Source: an uncultured Pelagibacteraceae bacterium (GTDB lineage: Bacteria > Pseudomonadota > Alphaproteobacteria > Pelagibacterales > Pelagibacteraceae). From it: 43,514 nucleotides of DNA. The DNA is taken from NCBI GenBank assembly GCA_902540785.1, contig CACBOA010000006.1, positions 1 through 43,514 on the forward strand, read 5' to 3'. A model generated the notes under the pieces. That model searched no databases. It saw only the letters and a program-made list of their open reading frames with translations, and was not told the DNA's origin. How positions within the stretch are numbered: the first letter of the stretch is position 1; each line of letters opens with the position of its first letter. A program made the translations under genes and the position numbers. Below are positions 8,719 to 17,104 of the stretch, piece by piece.

Positions 8719-9837
8719 TTAGTTATTGATTGCATCTCCTGGGTTAACATATTCATGTCCAAAAACATCTGCAACCGCTTTATAAGTCACATGACCCTTG
8801 TAAACATTTAATCCCGCTAGAAAGTTTTTATCTTCACCAAGAGCTTTTTGATAACCTTTGTTAGCTAATTTTACCAAATATGGAAGTGTCGCTTTATTTA
8901 ATGCGATAGTGGACGTTCTTGGAACTCCACCTGGCATGTTAGCTACACAATAATGAACAACATTATCCACTATAAAAGTTGGATCATTAAAAGTTGTAGG
9001 TTTGCTTGTTTCTACACACCCACCCTGATCGATTGCAACATCAACAATTACAGAACCTCTTTTCATCAATTTAAGCATATCTTTAGTAACTAATTTTGGT
9101 GCCTCTGCTCCAGGGATTAAAACTCCTCCCACTATTAAGTCCGCCTCGGCTACTAACTTTTTTAAATCTATTTTGTCGCTTTGTTCTGGAATTATTTTAT
9201 CTCCAAACATTTCAACTAATTGTTTTAGTCTTGCTTCTGATTTATCTACAACATGAACTTTTGCTTTCATACCAGTTGCTATTGTTGCAGCATTTTCACC
9301 TACAACACCCCCACCTAAAATTAAAACATTTGCAGGCTCACCACCAGGAGCTCCTCCTAATAAAACTCCCCTTCCTTTTTGATTTTTTTCTAGACAGTGT
9401 GCTCCCGCTTGGACTGACATACGTCCAGCTACAGCGCTCATAGGTGCCAACAAAGGAAGTCGTCCATTGTCATCTGTAATGGTTTCGTAAGCAATATTAA
9501 TACTTTTTGATTTTACCAAACCCTCTGTTAATTCTTTTGCAGCAGCCAAATGTAAATAGGTATAAACAATTTGATTTTCCCTTATCATTTCAACCTCAAC
9601 TTTTTGAGGCTCTTTAACTTTAACAATTATCTCAGCGTCATTAAAAATATCAGCAGCTTTTTCTATAATTTTTGCCCCACAATTTTTATACTGATCATTA
9701 TCGAAACCTGCTTCAAAGCCTCCATTATTTTCAACTAAAACTTCATGACCTTCTGAAACCAAAGTTTTAACACTATCCGGTGTCAAGCCAATTCTATTTT
9801 CTTGAGGTTTTATTTCTTTAGGTACGCCAATTCTCAT
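8719..9837 (-). CDS. ald: Alanine dehydrogenase
   Basis: 372 residues, the standard length. It catalyses L-alanine + NAD+ + H2O to pyruvate + NH4+ + NADH. Visible active-site features are Lys75 in KVKEP, His96 in YTYLHLAA, the NAD-binding GGGVVGENAA at 175-184, and Asp269 in VAIDQGG. All agree with the characterised bacterial enzymes. It sits ten bases downstream of the omega-aminotransferase. This placement closes a cycle in which the aminotransferase uses pyruvate as amino acceptor and Ald regenerates pyruvate while releasing ammonium, the arrangement known for taurine dissimilation. Confidence 0.95.
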   Translation of the reverse strand: MRIGVPKEIKPQENRIGLTPDSVKTLVSEGHEVLVENNGGFEAGFDNDQYKNCGAKIIEKAADIFNDAEIIVKVKEPQKVEVEMIRENQIVYTYLHLAAAKELTEGLVKSKSINIAYETITDDNGRLPLLAPMSAVAGRMSVQAGAHCLEKNQKGRGVLLGGAPGGEPANVLILGGGVVGENAATIATGMKAKVHVVDKSEARLKQLVEMFGDKIIPEQSDKIDLKKLVAEADLIVGGVLIPGAEAPKLVTKDMLKLMKRGSVIVDVAIDQGGCVETSKPTTFNDPTFIVDNVVHYCVANMPGGVPRTSTIALNKATLPYLVKLANKGYQKALGEDKNFLAGLNVYKGHVTYKAVADVFGHEYVNPGDAINN

Positions 9838-9846
9838 TAACGAAAT

Positions 9847-11193
9847 TTAATTCTTTTTACTCTTTGCGTAATTAGTAATTCCAGTTCTTAGTTTTTCTAT
9901 GATTTCATCAATGTGTTTTTTTTCACAAATAAACATTGGTGCTATAATTAAGCAATCACCAGTCGCTTTGAAATTTACTCCTGCATCGTAACAATGTTTG
10001 AAAGTAGCTAAACCTGCTTTGCCAGGTCTACCATCAGTTTTAATATCTATACCACCCATCATTCCATAACCTCTTATGTTGTCGACAACATCAATGTCTT
10101 TAAGAGAAAATAGACCTTCTTGAAAGTAAGGAGCAAGTTCTTTAGCTCTATTAAAAATATCTTCCTTTTCGAAAATATCTTGAACAGCTAAGGCCGCAGC
10201 TACTGAAACTGGGATTCCAGAATATGTATAACCATGAAATAATTCTATTGCACCTTTTGGAGAATTATCCATCACCGCATCGTAAATTTCTTCTTTACAA
10301 GCAACCACTCCAAAAGGAACTATTCCATTGGTTGTTGCCTTTGCCATTGTCATTATGTCAGGTGTTACACCAAACTCTTGAGCTCCAAAAGCTGAACCAG
10401 TTCTTCCCCAACCTGTTATAACCTCATCAAAAATTAATAGTATTTTATGTTTGTCACAAAGTTCTCTTAGTCTTTGTAAATATCCAACTGGTGGCACTAA
10501 CGTTCCTGTTGAACCAGCAATAGGTTCAACGATACAAGCTGCAATGTTTTCAGAACCAAAATTAGTACAAATTCTCTCTAAGTCATTTGCAATCTCAGCT
10601 CCCGTTTCTGGTTGACCTGAAATAAATTTATGTTCGTCTAAATGTGTGTGTCTCATGTGAACAACACCTGGCATCAATACACTTGCATACGCTTTAACGT
10701 TATTGATCATACCACCTACTGAAGTTGCTCCAATATTCATACCATGATAAGCACGTTCTCTACCTACAAATCTAAATCTTTGTCCCTCACCTCTTGCTTT
10801 GTGATATGCAATACTAATCTTTATTGCGGTTTCTACTGCAGTAGATCCACATATCGTATAAAAAATTTTATTTAAGTTTCCTGGTGTGTGTTTTGAAATC
10901 CTTGTTGCTAATTCAAATGAACCACCAAATCCTTGTTGAAACGGCTGACAATAATCAAGAGTGTTTAATTGATTTGTTATTGCTTCGATAATTTCTTTTC
11001 TTCCATGTCCCAATGGATTACAGAATAATCCTGAGCTTGCATCAATTTGTGTTTTGCCATGATGATTTTTTAAATAAACACCTTTTGCCTCAACAATCAA
11101 TTTTGGATTTTCTTTAAAATCCTTATTAGATGTAAATGGCATCCAGTGTTCATTGAGTGAATTAGGCACTGACGTTCTTTTTTCTGAGCTCAT
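9847..11193 (-). CDS. Omega-amino acid:pyruvate aminotransferase (taurine/beta-alanine type)
   Basis: 448 residues, class-III PLP aminotransferase. Seen: the N-terminal HWMPFTSNKDF typical of omega-amino acid:pyruvate transaminases; the cofactor loop GSTAVETAIK near 116-125; RAYHGMNIGATSVGGM near 147-162; DEVITGWGRTG with Asp256; and the Schiff-base Lys285 in TMAKATTNG. The sequence pattern is close to the BauA/omega-APT group. With alanine dehydrogenase downstream and tauA diverging upstream, the best reading is taurine:pyruvate aminotransferase (Tpa), giving sulfoacetaldehyde and alanine. Beta-alanine or hypotaurine are alternatives that sequence alone cannot exclude. It is the first gene of the minus-strand operon. 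Confidence 0.87.
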   Translation of the reverse strand: MSSEKRTSVPNSLNEHWMPFTSNKDFKENPKLIVEAKGVYLKNHHGKTQIDASSGLFCNPLGHGRKEIIEAITNQLNTLDYCQPFQQGFGGSFELATRISKHTPGNLNKIFYTICGSTAVETAIKISIAYHKARGEGQRFRFVGRERAYHGMNIGATSVGGMINNVKAYASVLMPGVVHMRHTHLDEHKFISGQPETGAEIANDLERICTNFGSENIAACIVEPIAGSTGTLVPPVGYLQRLRELCDKHKILLIFDEVITGWGRTGSAFGAQEFGVTPDIMTMAKATTNGIVPFGVVACKEEIYDAVMDNSPKGAIELFHGYTYSGIPVSVAAALAVQDIFEKEDIFNRAKELAPYFQEGLFSLKDIDVVDNIRGYGMMGGIDIKTDGRPGKAGLATFKHCYDAGVNFKATGDCLIIAPMFICEKKHIDEIIEKLRTGITNYAKSKKN

Positions 11194-11263
11194 AAATAAA
11201 TTTAAAATATTTAATAGTTAAATCCTTAGACTAATTAATAGAAATTAACCACCAAAATAATGT

Positions 11264-11280
11264 CACAACTTAAAGTTGTG
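11264..11280. promoter_or_regulatory. Palindromic candidate operator between the aminotransferase operon and tauA
   Basis: CACAACTTAAAGTTGTG is a perfect 8-1-8 palindrome near the middle of the 174-bp divergent gap. It is well placed to control both the aminotransferase operon and the tau transporter. No regulator gene is adjacent, so the binding protein is unknown. The sequence does not look like the direct-repeat sites I associate with TauR. Confidence 0.5.
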
Positions 11281-11367
11281 TAACTATAATGATCATTTTT
11301 TTGTTTTACATATAGGTCAAATTAATCTTAAAATTGAAACATATAAATAAACAAAGAAGAGGCATAA

Positions 11368-12309
11368 ATGAAAAAAATAATTAGTTTTATTCTTGGATGT
11401 TTTGTAGCTCTAAATCTTTCAATATCAGTTGCTAATTCAGCAGCTAATGAAGTTAGAGTCGCATACTTCTTAGAGTGGCCAAGTCCAAATCTAGAGGACA
11501 TGATGAAGAAAAACTTCGCAAAAGCTCTAGGGGTTCCTGTAAAGTGGACTAACTTTACTAATGGTGGTGCTATGACTGATGCAATGTTAGCAGGAGATAT
11601 AGATATTTCTTACTCTCAAGGTTTAGTTCCATTCATTAACGCAGTAAAATCTAAAGCACCTATCAAATTAGTTGATATTGCTATGGAATACGGAATGGGA
11701 GGAACAACTTGTGTTACATCTAATGCATCTGGAATTACAAAAGCGAATGCAACTGAATTAGAAGGTAAAAAAGTTGCTGTTCCACTTGGGACAATGGCGG
11801 AATATGTTTTTGATGAAAGCATGAAAGTTGTTGGAGCAGATAGAAAAAAAATGGATATCATTCAAATGGACCCTGAAGAAGGTGCTGCTGCTTTAGTAAG
11901 CGGTGATGTTGTAATGGCATGTTTATTTGGTGGTAATTCTATCAAAGCTGCTACTGCAGTTGGATCTAGATTACTAACAGTTCAAGAAGCTAGAGATGCA
12001 GGTATCCTAGGGATTGATATTACTTCTGTAACTACAAAGTTTATGAAGGAAAATCCAGGAATGTTGAGAACTTTCATCGAAGTAACTCATGAAGCTAATG
12101 CAAGATATAGAGCTGGTAAAAGCGATATGAATGCAATGTCTAAAGCTTCAGAGATGAAAATTCCTGACATGAAAGAAACTTTAAGTGGTTTCAAATTTCT
12201 AACTCCAGAGGAAACAAAAAGTTCTATGGAAAGTGGAAATCTTGATGCATTCCTAAAAGGAATGGGAACGCCAAGAGGAAACGTAGATACGAGTTTCTTA
12301 CCTTTGTAA
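11368..12309 (+). CDS. tauA: Taurine-type ABC transporter, periplasmic substrate-binding protein
   Basis: 313 residues. A signal peptide (about 1-25, cleavage near NSAANE) leads into a TauA/SsuA/NMT1-type binding protein. Features include VAYFLEWPSPNL near the N-terminus, TDAMLAGDIDISYSQGLVPFINAV near 71-94, and the hinge segment GKKVAVPLGTMAEYVFD. It captures a sulfonate, most likely taurine, for the TauB/TauC pair. The AGAAGAGG sequence ahead of the ATG is a good ribosome binding site. A strong intrinsic terminator follows it directly, so tauA is probably made in excess over the membrane components. Family assignment is firm; substrate rests on similarity and neighbours. Confidence 0.9.
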   Translation: MKKIISFILGCFVALNLSISVANSAANEVRVAYFLEWPSPNLEDMMKKNFAKALGVPVKWTNFTNGGAMTDAMLAGDIDISYSQGLVPFINAVKSKAPIKLVDIAMEYGMGGTTCVTSNASGITKANATELEGKKVAVPLGTMAEYVFDESMKVVGADRKKMDIIQMDPEEGAAALVSGDVVMACLFGGNSIKAATAVGSRLLTVQEARDAGILGIDITSVTTKFMKENPGMLRTFIEVTHEANARYRAGKSDMNAMSKASEMKIPDMKETLSGFKFLTPEETKSSMESGNLDAFLKGMGTPRGNVDTSFLPL

Positions 12310-12330
12310 TTTTAAGGTAATTAAAATTTA

Positions 12331-12372
12331 AATAGGCGCCAATTTTTTATTAAATTGGTGCCTATTTTTTTA
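12331..12372 (+). terminator. Intrinsic terminator/attenuator between tauA and tauB
   Basis: A 15-bp stem (AATAGGCGCCAATTT with AAATTGGTGCCTATT, one G-T pair) closes a six-base loop and runs into a T tract at 12365-12371. It lies inside the tau operon, 21 bases after the tauA stop. It is therefore probably partial, giving high binding protein and lower TauB/TauC. Confidence 0.85.
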
Positions 12373-12399
12373 CTATAAATTCTAATATAAAGTGAACAG

Positions 12400-13197
12400 A
12401 TGAGCGATCTAGTTTCTCAAAATCTTAATATGATTTTTAAAACTCCGAAAGGAGAAACTGTTCACGCTTTAAAAGATTTAAATTTTACTCTTAAAAAAGG
12501 AGAGCTTTTAACAGTTCTTGGACCATCAGGTTGTGGAAAAACAACCTTATTAAATATTACCGCAGGATTTATTCGACCAACTTCCGGAAGTATTACTTTA
12601 AATAGTAAAGAGATTGATGGACCTGGTGTAGAAAGAGGCATGGTTTTTCAGCAAGGTGCATTGTTCGAATGGTTAACAGTTGCAGAAAATGTCAACTTTG
12701 GTTTAAGAATGAAAAAAAAAGATCCAATTGAAACTCAAAAAAAAGTTGATGAATGGTTAGAAATAGTTGGCTTAAAAGGTTTTGGTAATACTCCAACCTA
12801 TCAACTTTCTGGTGGTATGCAGCAAAGAGTTGCTCTTGCAAGATGTTTGATTAATGATCCTGACCTAATTTTAATGGATGAACCTTTAGGAGCCCTTGAT
12901 GCGTTAACAAGAGAAAAAATGCAGTCTCTAGTTTTAAAAATTTGGAAAGAGACAGGGAAAACAATTATTTTAATCACTCACTCAGTTGAAGAAGCTCTTT
13001 TACTTGGTGAAAGATTATATGTTATGGCACCTCGACCAGGGCGAATTCATAAAGAATACAATCTTCCATTTGCCTCAATGGGACTGAAAGAAGATCTAAG
13101 AGAGATTAAAAAGAACAAAGATTTTTCTGCGAAACGTGAAGAAATATTAGAGATGATTTGGAATATGGAAGAAGAAATTATGGGAAAAGACAATTAA
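12400..13197 (+). CDS. tauB: Taurine-type ABC transporter ATP-binding protein
   Basis: 265 residues. Walker A is GPSGCGKTT at 41-49, the Q-loop is near VFQQGALFEWLTV, the ABC signature is LSGGMQQRVALARCL near 127-141, and Walker B is LILMDEPLGALD followed by the switch His in LITHSVEEA. This is the TauB/SsuB group of nitrate/sulfonate importers. It energises uptake through the permease encoded immediately downstream with no gap. A possible internal promoter or terminator read-through would drive it, since an intrinsic terminator precedes it. Confidence 0.92.
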   Translation: MSDLVSQNLNMIFKTPKGETVHALKDLNFTLKKGELLTVLGPSGCGKTTLLNITAGFIRPTSGSITLNSKEIDGPGVERGMVFQQGALFEWLTVAENVNFGLRMKKKDPIETQKKVDEWLEIVGLKGFGNTPTYQLSGGMQQRVALARCLINDPDLILMDEPLGALDALTREKMQSLVLKIWKETGKTIILITHSVEEALLLGERLYVMAPRPGRIHKEYNLPFASMGLKEDLREIKKNKDFSAKREEILEMIWNMEEEIMGKDN

Positions 13198-15123
13198 ATG
13201 TTAACTCAAATAGTCACCTTTTTAATTTTTTTTGCAGTTATTGGCTGTATTCTCTATGGAAGAAGATTAATCAAAACTGAAAAAGTTGATGCTGTTTTTG
13301 GAAATCCTGAAAGGGCAAGAGGTGGTACTCATTGGATTATAGTCGGAAGTAGCTTTCTATTATTGGTATGGCTTTACTATTCTTGGGATATTGCAAAAGG
13401 TTTTTACCCAAAATCAGCTAATGAACTTTGCCAAGTAGCAAAAGTTAACGACTCTTTATTAGGTTTAAAATATCAATTTCCAATAGAGCAACGAGAATTC
13501 AAAAGTACTGCTCAAATTAAGAAAGAAAATAAAAATCTTAAAGCAACTTTAAATGAAATCAAACTTTCTGAAGATCTTAACTTGCAACAAAAAACAGATC
13601 TTACAGAATTTATCAACAAAACTATTCAGTTAATTCCTTTATTAACTAATGAGGATTTAATTGAAAATGAGACAAAATTCAAAATAGATGACATCACTGG
13701 AAAAATTAACCTATTAACAGAAAATTTTAGAAAACCTGAATATCCTTTTGAAACAGAACAAGAAGCCAATGAGAGACTTAAAGCAGTAAGTGAGCAAGGA
13801 GATTGGGGAATTATAAAGGTTCAGTCTGGAACGGGGTCTATAGAAAATACTATCGAAGTACCTTTGGTTCCGGAGACTAAAAGAGGTTTAAAATTTGATG
13901 CTGCCGCAAAAGAATTACAAATTATTAGTGATGAATTCTTTAAGTTAAGAAATCATAATCCTCAATTTAAAGATAAAATAAAAGAGCTCAAAGATGAAAT
14001 CAAAGCTTATCGAAAAAATTTAGATGATACCCAAGAAGTAGCTTCAACTTACGCTAAAGATATTGTTAAAATTGCACGACGAATAGAATTTGCAAGTATA
14101 TATCCACCCAATGCGTTAAACGAAATGCAAAATGCAATTATCAATTTTGATGTTGCCCAAAAAGAAGCTCAAGGGGGATTGAGATTTGTAGATATATTTT
14201 TATTTCCAGCTGGTACTATTGTTGCAAGTGGGCCAAGCTGTTCAGAACAAGGATCTGGTAGATGGCTACCTAAGCCGTCAGATACATTTGATAAGTTTAT
14301 GCTTATGCTTAAACCGAGTGTAGGTTACAAAGAAATTCCTCTCCTATGGATAGAACTGGTTGATGTTAGTAAAATGATTGGTTTTATTTTACCAGATTGG
14401 ATAGCTGATATTTTACCTGGTGAATACCCAGTTCACACTCAAGATGGAATTGTTAAACAAAATTTTAAAGGCCAAGTTTTAAAATTAGTAACAGGAGACT
14501 TTAAGCTATTTAAAGTACCAGTGCCTTATGGTCATATATGGGATTCTTTTTTAAGAGTATTTTTAGGATTAGTTTTTGGGATATTAATTGGAGTACCACT
14601 TGGACTATTTATGGGATTAAATAGATTTGCCAAAGGTTTCTTCGATCCGTTAATTGAACTTTATAGACCAGTTCCTCCTCTAGCTTGGGCTCCTTTAATC
14701 ATTTCAGTTTTAGGAATTGATAATACTGGCAAGGTTTTCTTATTATTTATGGTCTCATTATCAATCATGATTATTTCTGCGAGAGCTGGTGCCTCTGGTA
14801 CTCAGTTATCAAAAATCCATGCAGCTCACTCACTTGGTGCATCAAAAAAACAAATCTTGAGGTATGTAATTTTTCCCAACTCTTTACCAGAAATACTTAC
14901 TGGAATAAGAGTTGCAGTAGGAATGTGTTGGGGAACTCTGGTTGCTGCCGAATTTTTAGCTGGAACAACTGGAATTGGTTTCGTTGAAAACGTTGCTAAA
15001 AAATATTTTCAATATGAAGTTATTTGGATCACTATATTTATAATGGGAATGCTGGGTTTATTATTTGATGTCACTTTGAGAAAAATAATAGACAAAACAA
15101 TACCATGGCGTGGAAAAGGCTAA
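13198..15123 (+). CDS. tauC: Taurine-type ABC permease with a large extra periplasmic region
   Basis: 641 residues, more than twice the usual TauC length (about 250-280). Two hydrophobic segments (about 3-20 and 45-64) come first. A charged, largely helical region at about 70-350 with coiled-coil-like stretches (for example 103-125 and 255-280) follows, then RWLPKPSDTF at 355-364, which matches the LPxP motif after the first helix of ordinary TauC. The standard permease core runs from about 446 to the end and includes PVPPLAWAPL and the EAA loop GASKKQILRYVIFPNSLPE. It looks like an insertion of about 280 residues between helix 1 and the core, predicted periplasmic. It may dock the binding protein (inference). 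TauB's stop abuts its ATG. Confidence 0.88.
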   Translation: MLTQIVTFLIFFAVIGCILYGRRLIKTEKVDAVFGNPERARGGTHWIIVGSSFLLLVWLYYSWDIAKGFYPKSANELCQVAKVNDSLLGLKYQFPIEQREFKSTAQIKKENKNLKATLNEIKLSEDLNLQQKTDLTEFINKTIQLIPLLTNEDLIENETKFKIDDITGKINLLTENFRKPEYPFETEQEANERLKAVSEQGDWGIIKVQSGTGSIENTIEVPLVPETKRGLKFDAAAKELQIISDEFFKLRNHNPQFKDKIKELKDEIKAYRKNLDDTQEVASTYAKDIVKIARRIEFASIYPPNALNEMQNAIINFDVAQKEAQGGLRFVDIFLFPAGTIVASGPSCSEQGSGRWLPKPSDTFDKFMLMLKPSVGYKEIPLLWIELVDVSKMIGFILPDWIADILPGEYPVHTQDGIVKQNFKGQVLKLVTGDFKLFKVPVPYGHIWDSFLRVFLGLVFGILIGVPLGLFMGLNRFAKGFFDPLIELYRPVPPLAWAPLIISVLGIDNTGKVFLLFMVSLSIMIISARAGASGTQLSKIHAAHSLGASKKQILRYVIFPNSLPEILTGIRVAVGMCWGTLVAAEFLAGTTGIGFVENVAKKYFQYEVIWITIFIMGMLGLLFDVTLRKIIDKTIPWRGKG

Positions 15124-16129
15124 TTTGAAAACAGAAAATCTTAAAAAAGAAGTTATCAAAATTTTTAAAAATTACGGATTAAGTAATCCACATGCTGTTA
15201 TTTCAGCAAATGCCTTGATTAATGCCGAGTTAGTTGGTGCTTATGGTCATGGTCTTTCTAGATTAAAAATGTATTGTGAAAGAATATCTAAAAAAGTTAT
15301 CAATCCAAAACCTAGAATAAAAGTTAAAAAGATATCTCAATCGATAGCTCACATTGATGCTGATAATAGTATTGGCTTTGTTGCAGCAGATCTTGCAATT
15401 AAAAAAGCAATCGAATGTGCCAAAAAAACAGGTATTGGTTTAGTTGCAGTTAAAAATAGTGGTCACTATGGATTATCTGGTTATTACGCTGAGCAAGCGG
15501 TCAGGAAAAACTTAATCACAATGATTTATACTAATGCTCCACCTGCAATCGCTCCTTATGGTGCAAAAAAAAGTTTATTTGGAACTAATCCTATTTGTTT
15601 TGGTTCTCCAACTGGAGCAAAGGTACCTTTTATATTGGATACAGCTATTGCAAAAATTAATAGAGGAAAAATTAGATTTGCAGCTAGAAATAATCAAAAA
15701 ATTCCAAAAGGTGTTGCATTAGATAAATTTGGCAAACCAACTACAGATGCAAAAAAAGCTCTTTACGGGGTTCAATTGCCAATTGCAGGTTTTAGAGGAT
15801 CAGGTTTAGCATGGATGGTAGATATTTTAAGTGGTGTTTTAACTGGTGGAAATCATGCAGGTAAAGTTAAGGATCCTTTTGATGATTTTTCAGGTCCACA
15901 AAATATTGGACATTTATTTATCACATTTAAAACAAATTTATTTGTCAAAAATTATACTTCAAGAATTAATAATAATATTAAAACAATTAAAAGATTACCT
16001 AAGATTAAAGGAGTAAAAGAAATAATGTATCCTGGTCAAAATAAAGATAAAAGGTTTAGAATGAATGTAAAAAAGGAAATCAAATTGTCAAAAATTATCA
16101 AAAAAGATTTAGTAGATTTAAAAAAATAG
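15110..16129 (+). CDS. Ldh2/malate dehydrogenase-family oxidoreductase, candidate sulfolactate dehydrogenase
   Basis: 339 residues from a GTG at 15110. A TTG at 15125, just after the tauC stop and six bases behind AAAAGG, is an equally good start. Ldh2-family marks are AYGHGLSRL near 43-51, KNSGHYGLSGYYAEQA near 114-129, YGAKKSLFGTNPICFGSPTG near 149-168 and GFRGSGLAWMVDILSGVLTGG near 227-247. The family reduces or oxidises 2-hydroxy acids with NAD(P). ComC, a known (R)-sulfolactate dehydrogenase, belongs to it. Set between TauC and HpsN-like and Pta-like genes, oxidation of sulfolactate to sulfopyruvate is the best guess. Malate or lactate remains possible. Confidence 0.75.
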   Translation: MEKANLKTENLKKEVIKIFKNYGLSNPHAVISANALINAELVGAYGHGLSRLKMYCERISKKVINPKPRIKVKKISQSIAHIDADNSIGFVAADLAIKKAIECAKKTGIGLVAVKNSGHYGLSGYYAEQAVRKNLITMIYTNAPPAIAPYGAKKSLFGTNPICFGSPTGAKVPFILDTAIAKINRGKIRFAARNNQKIPKGVALDKFGKPTTDAKKALYGVQLPIAGFRGSGLAWMVDILSGVLTGGNHAGKVKDPFDDFSGPQNIGHLFITFKTNLFVKNYTSRINNNIKTIKRLPKIKGVKEIMYPGQNKDKRFRMNVKKEIKLSKIIKKDLVDLKK

Positions 16130-16131
16130 TC

Positions 16132-17043
16132 ATGCTGTCCAAAAAAGAAATTATTTGTCCTGATAACTTGCTCAACTTTGCTCATAAAAAGAAAGGTGTT
16201 AAAGCAGGGATTGTTAATGCAGGAAAACCTCTTCCTATGCAGTCGGTGCAAGATGCTGTTAAAGAAAATCTAATTGAGCCAATTTTTATAGGTGATGAAA
16301 AAGAAATAAATAAGTGTGCACAAGATTTAAAATGGGATATCTCAAATTATGAGATAATTCATGAACCTATTGAAAACAATACAGCCATCATTGCTGCAAA
16401 ACTTGCGAGCGAACAAAAGATCAAAATTATTGTTAAAGGCCATATTCATACTGACGTTCTAATGAAAGAAGTTTTGAAAAGAGAATATGGTTTACTTGGA
16501 AAAACCAGATTAAGTCATATTTGGCATATGACTTTAGGAAAAGAGGACAAACCTTTAATAATTACTGATGGAGCATTGAATGTTTTACCTAACGTAAAAA
16601 CAAAATTACATATTCTTAAAAATGTTATTAATTTTTCAACTAGGATTGGGATTGAAAAACCTAAAGTAGCAATATTATCAGCTACAGAAGAAGTTTTAGA
16701 TAGTGTCCCAAGTTCGAAAGAGGCTGAGGAATTAACTAAATTAGCTGAAAAAGAAAATTTGAATGCTGATGTTTTCGGTCCGCTGGCATTTGATAATAGT
16801 ATCTCAAAGAAATCTGCGGCTATTAAAGGAATACAAAATAGTGTGGCTGGTATGGCTGATGTATTACTGGTCCCAAGTGTTGAAACAGGAAATGGACTTG
16901 TTAAAATGCTAATATACTTTTGTGGAGCGTGTGCAGCAGGTGTAGTTGTTGGAGGTAAAGTTCCTGTAGTAATAACTAGTCGTTCTGATGATGCTCCCGC
17001 AAGATTAGCTTCTATTGCTGCAGCTGTTGTTGCTTTAGATTAA
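16132..17043 (+). CDS. Phosphate acetyl/butyryltransferase family protein (Pta-like)
   Basis: 303 residues, single PTA_PTB domain with no N-terminal regulatory domain. Features seen: GIVNAGKPLPMQSVQDAV near 25-42, KIIVKGHIHTD near 97-107, KPKVAILSATEEVLDSVPSS near 174-193, DVFGPLAFDNSISKKSA, and the C-terminal VPVVITSRSDDAPARLAS. Short Pta proteins of this sort accompany sulfoacetaldehyde acetyltransferase (Xsc) in many marine alphaproteobacteria, turning acetyl phosphate into acetyl-CoA. That role fits the sulfonate neighbours, although Xsc itself is not in this window. It follows the Ldh2-like gene by two bases. Confidence 0.83.
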   Translation: MLSKKEIICPDNLLNFAHKKKGVKAGIVNAGKPLPMQSVQDAVKENLIEPIFIGDEKEINKCAQDLKWDISNYEIIHEPIENNTAIIAAKLASEQKIKIIVKGHIHTDVLMKEVLKREYGLLGKTRLSHIWHMTLGKEDKPLIITDGALNVLPNVKTKLHILKNVINFSTRIGIEKPKVAILSATEEVLDSVPSSKEAEELTKLAEKENLNADVFGPLAFDNSISKKSAAIKGIQNSVAGMADVLLVPSVETGNGLVKMLIYFCGACAAGVVVGGKVPVVITSRSDDAPARLASIAAAVVALD

Positions 17044-17104
17044 TTGTTTGATTGCAATAAAATTGAAATTGTCTTAAATAATCCAACTATAGTAAACAAT
17101 TAAA

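Noticed and set aside
9096..9443. 115-codon Leu-rich plus-strand ORF inside the alanine dehydrogenase gene
   Set aside because: It is antisense to a well-supported enzyme, and its Leu/Pro/His bias is what the reverse strand of such a gene produces.
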